A stretch of 64,000 nt of DNA from Chroococcus sp. FPU101 (GTDB taxonomy: Bacteria; Cyanobacteriota; Cyanobacteriia; Cyanobacteriales; Microcystaceae), in NCBI RefSeq assembly GCF_017312365.1, contig NZ_BLJI01000001.1, forward strand, positions 372,001-436,000. The letters run 5' to 3'. The translations under genes and the position numbers were made by a program. Below the pieces are notes generated by a model, which worked only from the letters and a program-made list of their open reading frames with translations, ran no database searches and was not told the DNA's origin. Below are positions 61,737 through 64,000 of the stretch, piece after piece. Position 1 is the stretch's first letter; every line of letters begins with the position of its first letter.

Positions 61737-63179
61737 ATGGTTACTTCTATTTCTTATAAAGTCAAAGGTCATCGAGAAGAATATCATCAAACATTGAACT
61801 CAATTCTCGCTTTACCTAAATCCCCTTTGTTTGGAACCGATGGCATTCGTGGGTTAGCAGGGGATTTGTTGAACGCCCCTTTTGCCATGCAATTAGGATT
61901 TTGGGCAGGACAAGTTTTAAAAGAATCTTCTTTAACAAACGGCCCTGTCATTATTGGACAAGACTCTCGTAACTCCAGTGATATGTTAGCAATGGCGATC
62001 GCATCGGGTCTAACCTCTGCGGGTTTGGATGTCTGGCAGATTGGTTTATGTCCTACCCCTTGTGTTGCCCATCTGACAAGAGTTACAAATGCGATCGGCG
62101 GGATCATGATTTCCGCCAGTCACAACCCACCCGAAGATAATGGAATTAAATTTTTTAGCCATCAAGGAACCAAAATCTCATCCGACCTTGCTGGACAAAT
62201 CGAAGTAGGATTAAGAGGATTAGCGACGAAACAGGGGGCAAATACTAATCAATGGGGGAAATCTTACTATTACCCTGAAATGACGCAAAATTATGCTCAA
62301 AACCTGTTAAATGCTTTGCCATCGGGTTTAGATTTTACAGGGATGAGAATTGTTTTAGATTTGGCTTGGGGTGCTTCGGCAAAAATGGCACCAGATCTAT
62401 TTAAACAATTAGGGGCTGAGGTGATCGCTTTACATGATCAACCTAATGGCGATCGCATTAATGTCAATTGTGGTTCAACCCATCTAGAATCTATACAATC
62501 TGCAGTACAAGCGTATCAAGCCGATCTCGGTTTTGCCTTTGATGGCGATGCGGATCGCGTGATGGCGATTGATGCAATGGGTAAAGTCGTTGATGGAGAT
62601 TACATCCTTTATTTGTGGGGACAATATTTAAAAAATCACAATTTACTCCCCAATGACCTGATTATTGCTACAGTGATGGCTAATTTAGGGTTTGAACGAG
62701 CTTGGCAAAAGTTAGGCGGTCAGTTCATTCGTACTGCTGTAGGAGATCAACACGTTCAAGCTCAAATGTGGGATACTGGGGCAATGTTAGGTGGCGAACA
62801 GTCTGGACATATCATCTGTCATCATTACGGTGTATCAGGGGATGGTGTACAAACAGCATTACAGTTAACCGCTTTAGTGCGTCAGTTAAATGTGTCATTA
62901 GATGAATTAGTCGCCCAAAGTTTTCAAACCTATCCCCAAATTCTAAAAAATGTACGGGTAGAAGATCGAGATACGCGCTGTAACTGGAAAAACTGTGATC
63001 CTTTACAGAATGCGATCGCCCAAGCCGAAACAGCAATGGGAGAGCAAGGACGAATTTTAGTTCGTGCATCGGGAACAGAGCCTCTAATTCGAGTCATGGT
63101 AGAATCTGCGTGTGCTAAGAAAGCTCAATATTGGTCAGAACATCTCATTCAAGTTGTGCAACAGTACCTAGCCGTTTAA
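61737..63179 (+). CDS. glmM: Phosphoglucosamine mutase
   Basis: A 480-residue alpha-D-phosphohexomutase. The phosphoserine loop is [16 protein letters not shown] with catalytic Ser128, the metal-binding loop is [12 protein letters not shown], and the phosphate-binding loop is [14 protein letters not shown]. The N-terminal [13 protein letters not shown] is specific for GlmM/phosphomannomutase-like members. It converts glucosamine-6-P to glucosamine-1-P for UDP-GlcNAc, and hence peptidoglycan and lipopolysaccharide. It has a 20-residue N-terminal extension compared with E. coli. GAGGAG lies upstream of the ATG. Confidence 0.9.
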   Translation: MVTSISYKVKGHREEYHQTLNSILALPKSPLFGTDGIRGLAGDLLNAPFAMQLGFWAGQVLKESSLTNGPVIIGQDSRNSSDMLAMAIASGLTSAGLDVWQIGLCPTPCVAHLTRVTNAIGGIMISASHNPPEDNGIKFFSHQGTKISSDLAGQIEVGLRGLATKQGANTNQWGKSYYYPEMTQNYAQNLLNALPSGLDFTGMRIVLDLAWGASAKMAPDLFKQLGAEVIALHDQPNGDRINVNCGSTHLESIQSAVQAYQADLGFAFDGDADRVMAIDAMGKVVDGDYILYLWGQYLKNHNLLPNDLIIATVMANLGFERAWQKLGGQFIRTAVGDQHVQAQMWDTGAMLGGEQSGHIICHHYGVSGDGVQTALQLTALVRQLNVSLDELVAQSFQTYPQILKNVRVEDRDTRCNWKNCDPLQNAIAQAETAMGEQGRILVRASGTEPLIRVMVESACAKKAQYWSEHLIQVVQQYLAV

Positions 63180-63222
63180 TCGTCGTGCTAAACTTGAGCA
63201 AATTGATTGAAACACCACGACA

Positions 63223-63298
63223 GATGTACAGAATTGCTCGTTGTGGTGTATTAATTGATGAAGTCAAAAAAGCTCATGGTCGAACCACTCCATGTTAA
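63223..63298 (+). other. Tiny open frame overlapping the HpsL-like start
   Basis: An ATG at 63223 opens a 24-codon frame (MYRIARCGVLIDEVKKAHGR then TTPC) that ends at TAA 63296-63298 and overlaps the ATG of the next gene. It could be a small translated leader coupling translation to the polymerase gene, or chance. No ribosome-binding site is clear. Confidence 0.25.
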
Positions 63299-64000
63299 AA
63301 AGAAAAATTAAACCTCTAAAAAGAGCGAAAAAAAAAGAAACGACAAAACTGAGTCTGCAAGAGCAATTAGCTCAAAAACGTCAAGCTAAAGAAAACCAAA
63401 AAAAGCTAGTTACTGTTTTATCCATTGCGATCGCGGCAGGTTTAGTAATGGCTTTACCATTAGCCTTAATCACTAAACCTCTTTATGGTCTAGTTGTTGC
63501 GATTGCAATGCCAATCGCTATCTTATCTTTTTGTTATCCTCGTGCTGCTTTATGGGCATTCCTCATTTATCTACCTTTTAATGGAACGATTACTTACTGG
63601 ATTTCTAACGACAATCCAATTATGCAAGTAAGTAAAGATATTTTTTATATTCCAGCCTTATTCGGTCTAATAGTGGAGTGTGCCAAGAACAAGAAACCCA
63701 TTTTTGTTCCTAAAAAATTGATACCTACATTAACACTATTATTTGTTTTTTGTCTCTTAGCTTTATTTGTAGTTAGCTTATCTAATGAACAGTTACCCTT
63801 CTGTGAGTCATTGACAGTCAAATTTTTAGAAAGGCCAGAAGGTGGGTTGCCAATTCGGGTTCCTTGCAAAGAAGGTAGTCCTTTTCTTCAAGGTGTACTT
63901 GGATTAAAAGTTTTAATTGGTTATATTCCTCTGATTTTTTGTACTTATTATTTTTTAGATAGTAAAGACAAATTATTAAAAATTGGTCGGCTACTTGTTG
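63292..64000 (+). CDS. HpsL-like O-antigen ligase/polymerase (3' end cut by window)
   Basis: The frame is open from ATG 63292 to the window edge (236 codons seen). A highly basic N-terminus (KRKIKPLKRAKKKETTKLSL) precedes several transmembrane helices (LVTVLSIAIAAGLVMALPLA, LYGLVVAIAMPIAILSFCYP, AALWAFLIYLPFNGTITYW). The layout and the phrase FLIYLPFNGTITYW match HpsL, a hormogonium-polysaccharide biosynthesis protein of the O-antigen ligase type found in cyanobacteria. The likely role is polymerising or ligating an exported polysaccharide at the inner membrane. The conserved ligase loop lies beyond the window. Confidence 0.75.
   Translation, partial: MLKRKIKPLKRAKKKETTKLSLQEQLAQKRQAKENQKKLVTVLSIAIAAGLVMALPLALITKPLYGLVVAIAMPIAILSFCYPRAALWAFLIYLPFNGTITYWISNDNPIMQVSKDIFYIPALFGLIVECAKNKKPIFVPKKLIPTLTLLFVFCLLALFVVSLSNEQLPFCESLTVKFLERPEGGLPIRVPCKEGSPFLQGVLGLKVLIGYIPLIFCTYYFLDSKDKLLKIGRLLV

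Noticed and set aside
1-64000. Insertion sequence, prophage, CRISPR-Cas or restriction system
   Set aside because: I looked for transposase, integrase, cas, terminase and methylase/endonuclease pairs on both strands and found none; the only mobile-like signals are small palindromes and the Uma2 and toxin-antitoxin genes.

Overview
The window is a piece of a cyanobacterial chromosome. It is AT-rich and carries dozens of GCGATCGC (HIP1) octamers, for example near 8221, 29136, 41277, 57226 and 62449. It also holds families that are typical of cyanobacteria: Ycf29/Rre1, DUF2808, DUF1400, DUF4359, Uma2, and an HpsL-like start at the right edge. The gene style fits a Cyanothece/Gloeothece/Crocosphaera-like organism, but the species cannot be fixed from sequence alone. 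No transposase gene, CRISPR array or rRNA operon is visible. One tRNA (tRNA-His) is present.

Layout. 1-1.9 kb: 3' part of a divergent transketolase with a terminator. 1.9-4.8 kb: AT-rich island with a polysaccharide pyruvyl transferase, a small DUF6887-like protein and a DJ-1/PfpI protein. 5-7.2 kb: a broken Uma2 gene carrying an inserted hairpin repeat, and a GT4 glycosyltransferase. 7.5-15.9 kb: signalling block (FHA protein, six-domain response regulator, 1403-residue hybrid kinase, DUF2808 protein, Rre1). 16-21.6 kb: membrane proteins, an O-antigen-ligase-like/TPR protein and a frameshifted GH10 glycosidase. 21.6-23.1 kb: two PemK/MazF toxin-antitoxin loci, one apparently largely intact and one decayed. 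23.2-31.2 kb: metabolic and housekeeping genes (GST, map, xseA, transporter, methyltransferase, haem-oxygenase-like enzyme) and an MFS gene with an internal stop. 31.3-36.5 kb: a tight four-gene minus-strand operon (DUF1400 hydrolase, GT39, WG-repeat protein, Asp/Asn hydroxylase). 36.6-44.7 kb: hydrolase and secreted proteins, murT-gatD, fabZ, a squalene/phytoene synthase-family enzyme and mntP. 45-50 kb: a broken D-lactate dehydrogenase, gyrA, a cupin, a DUF4359 protein and tRNA-His. 50.3-52.9 kb: a large RTX-type repeat protein. 53-64 kb: a gene remnant, rpsB-tsf, a coiled-coil protein, recG, a PlsY/PPDK-like fusion, glmM and the start of an HpsL-like polymerase.

How it fits together. Several genes point to envelope and exopolysaccharide work: pyruvyl transferase, GT4, O-antigen ligase-like, GT39, WG/AspH operon, MurT/GatD, GlmM and HpsL. 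The signalling block looks like a phosphorelay in which the kinase lacks its own clear HPt histidine and the neighbouring regulator supplies one.

A caution runs through the annotation. At least ten loci are interrupted: Uma2, GH10, two antitoxins, one toxin, MFS, D-LDH, two remnants and rpsB. Because rpsB is essential, its one-base loss in an A run is most simply a sequence error. The other single-base A/T-run lesions (GH10, first antitoxin, second D-LDH lesion) may be errors too. The nonsense changes (MFS, second antitoxin), the first D-LDH lesion and the multi-lesion remnants look more like real decay.
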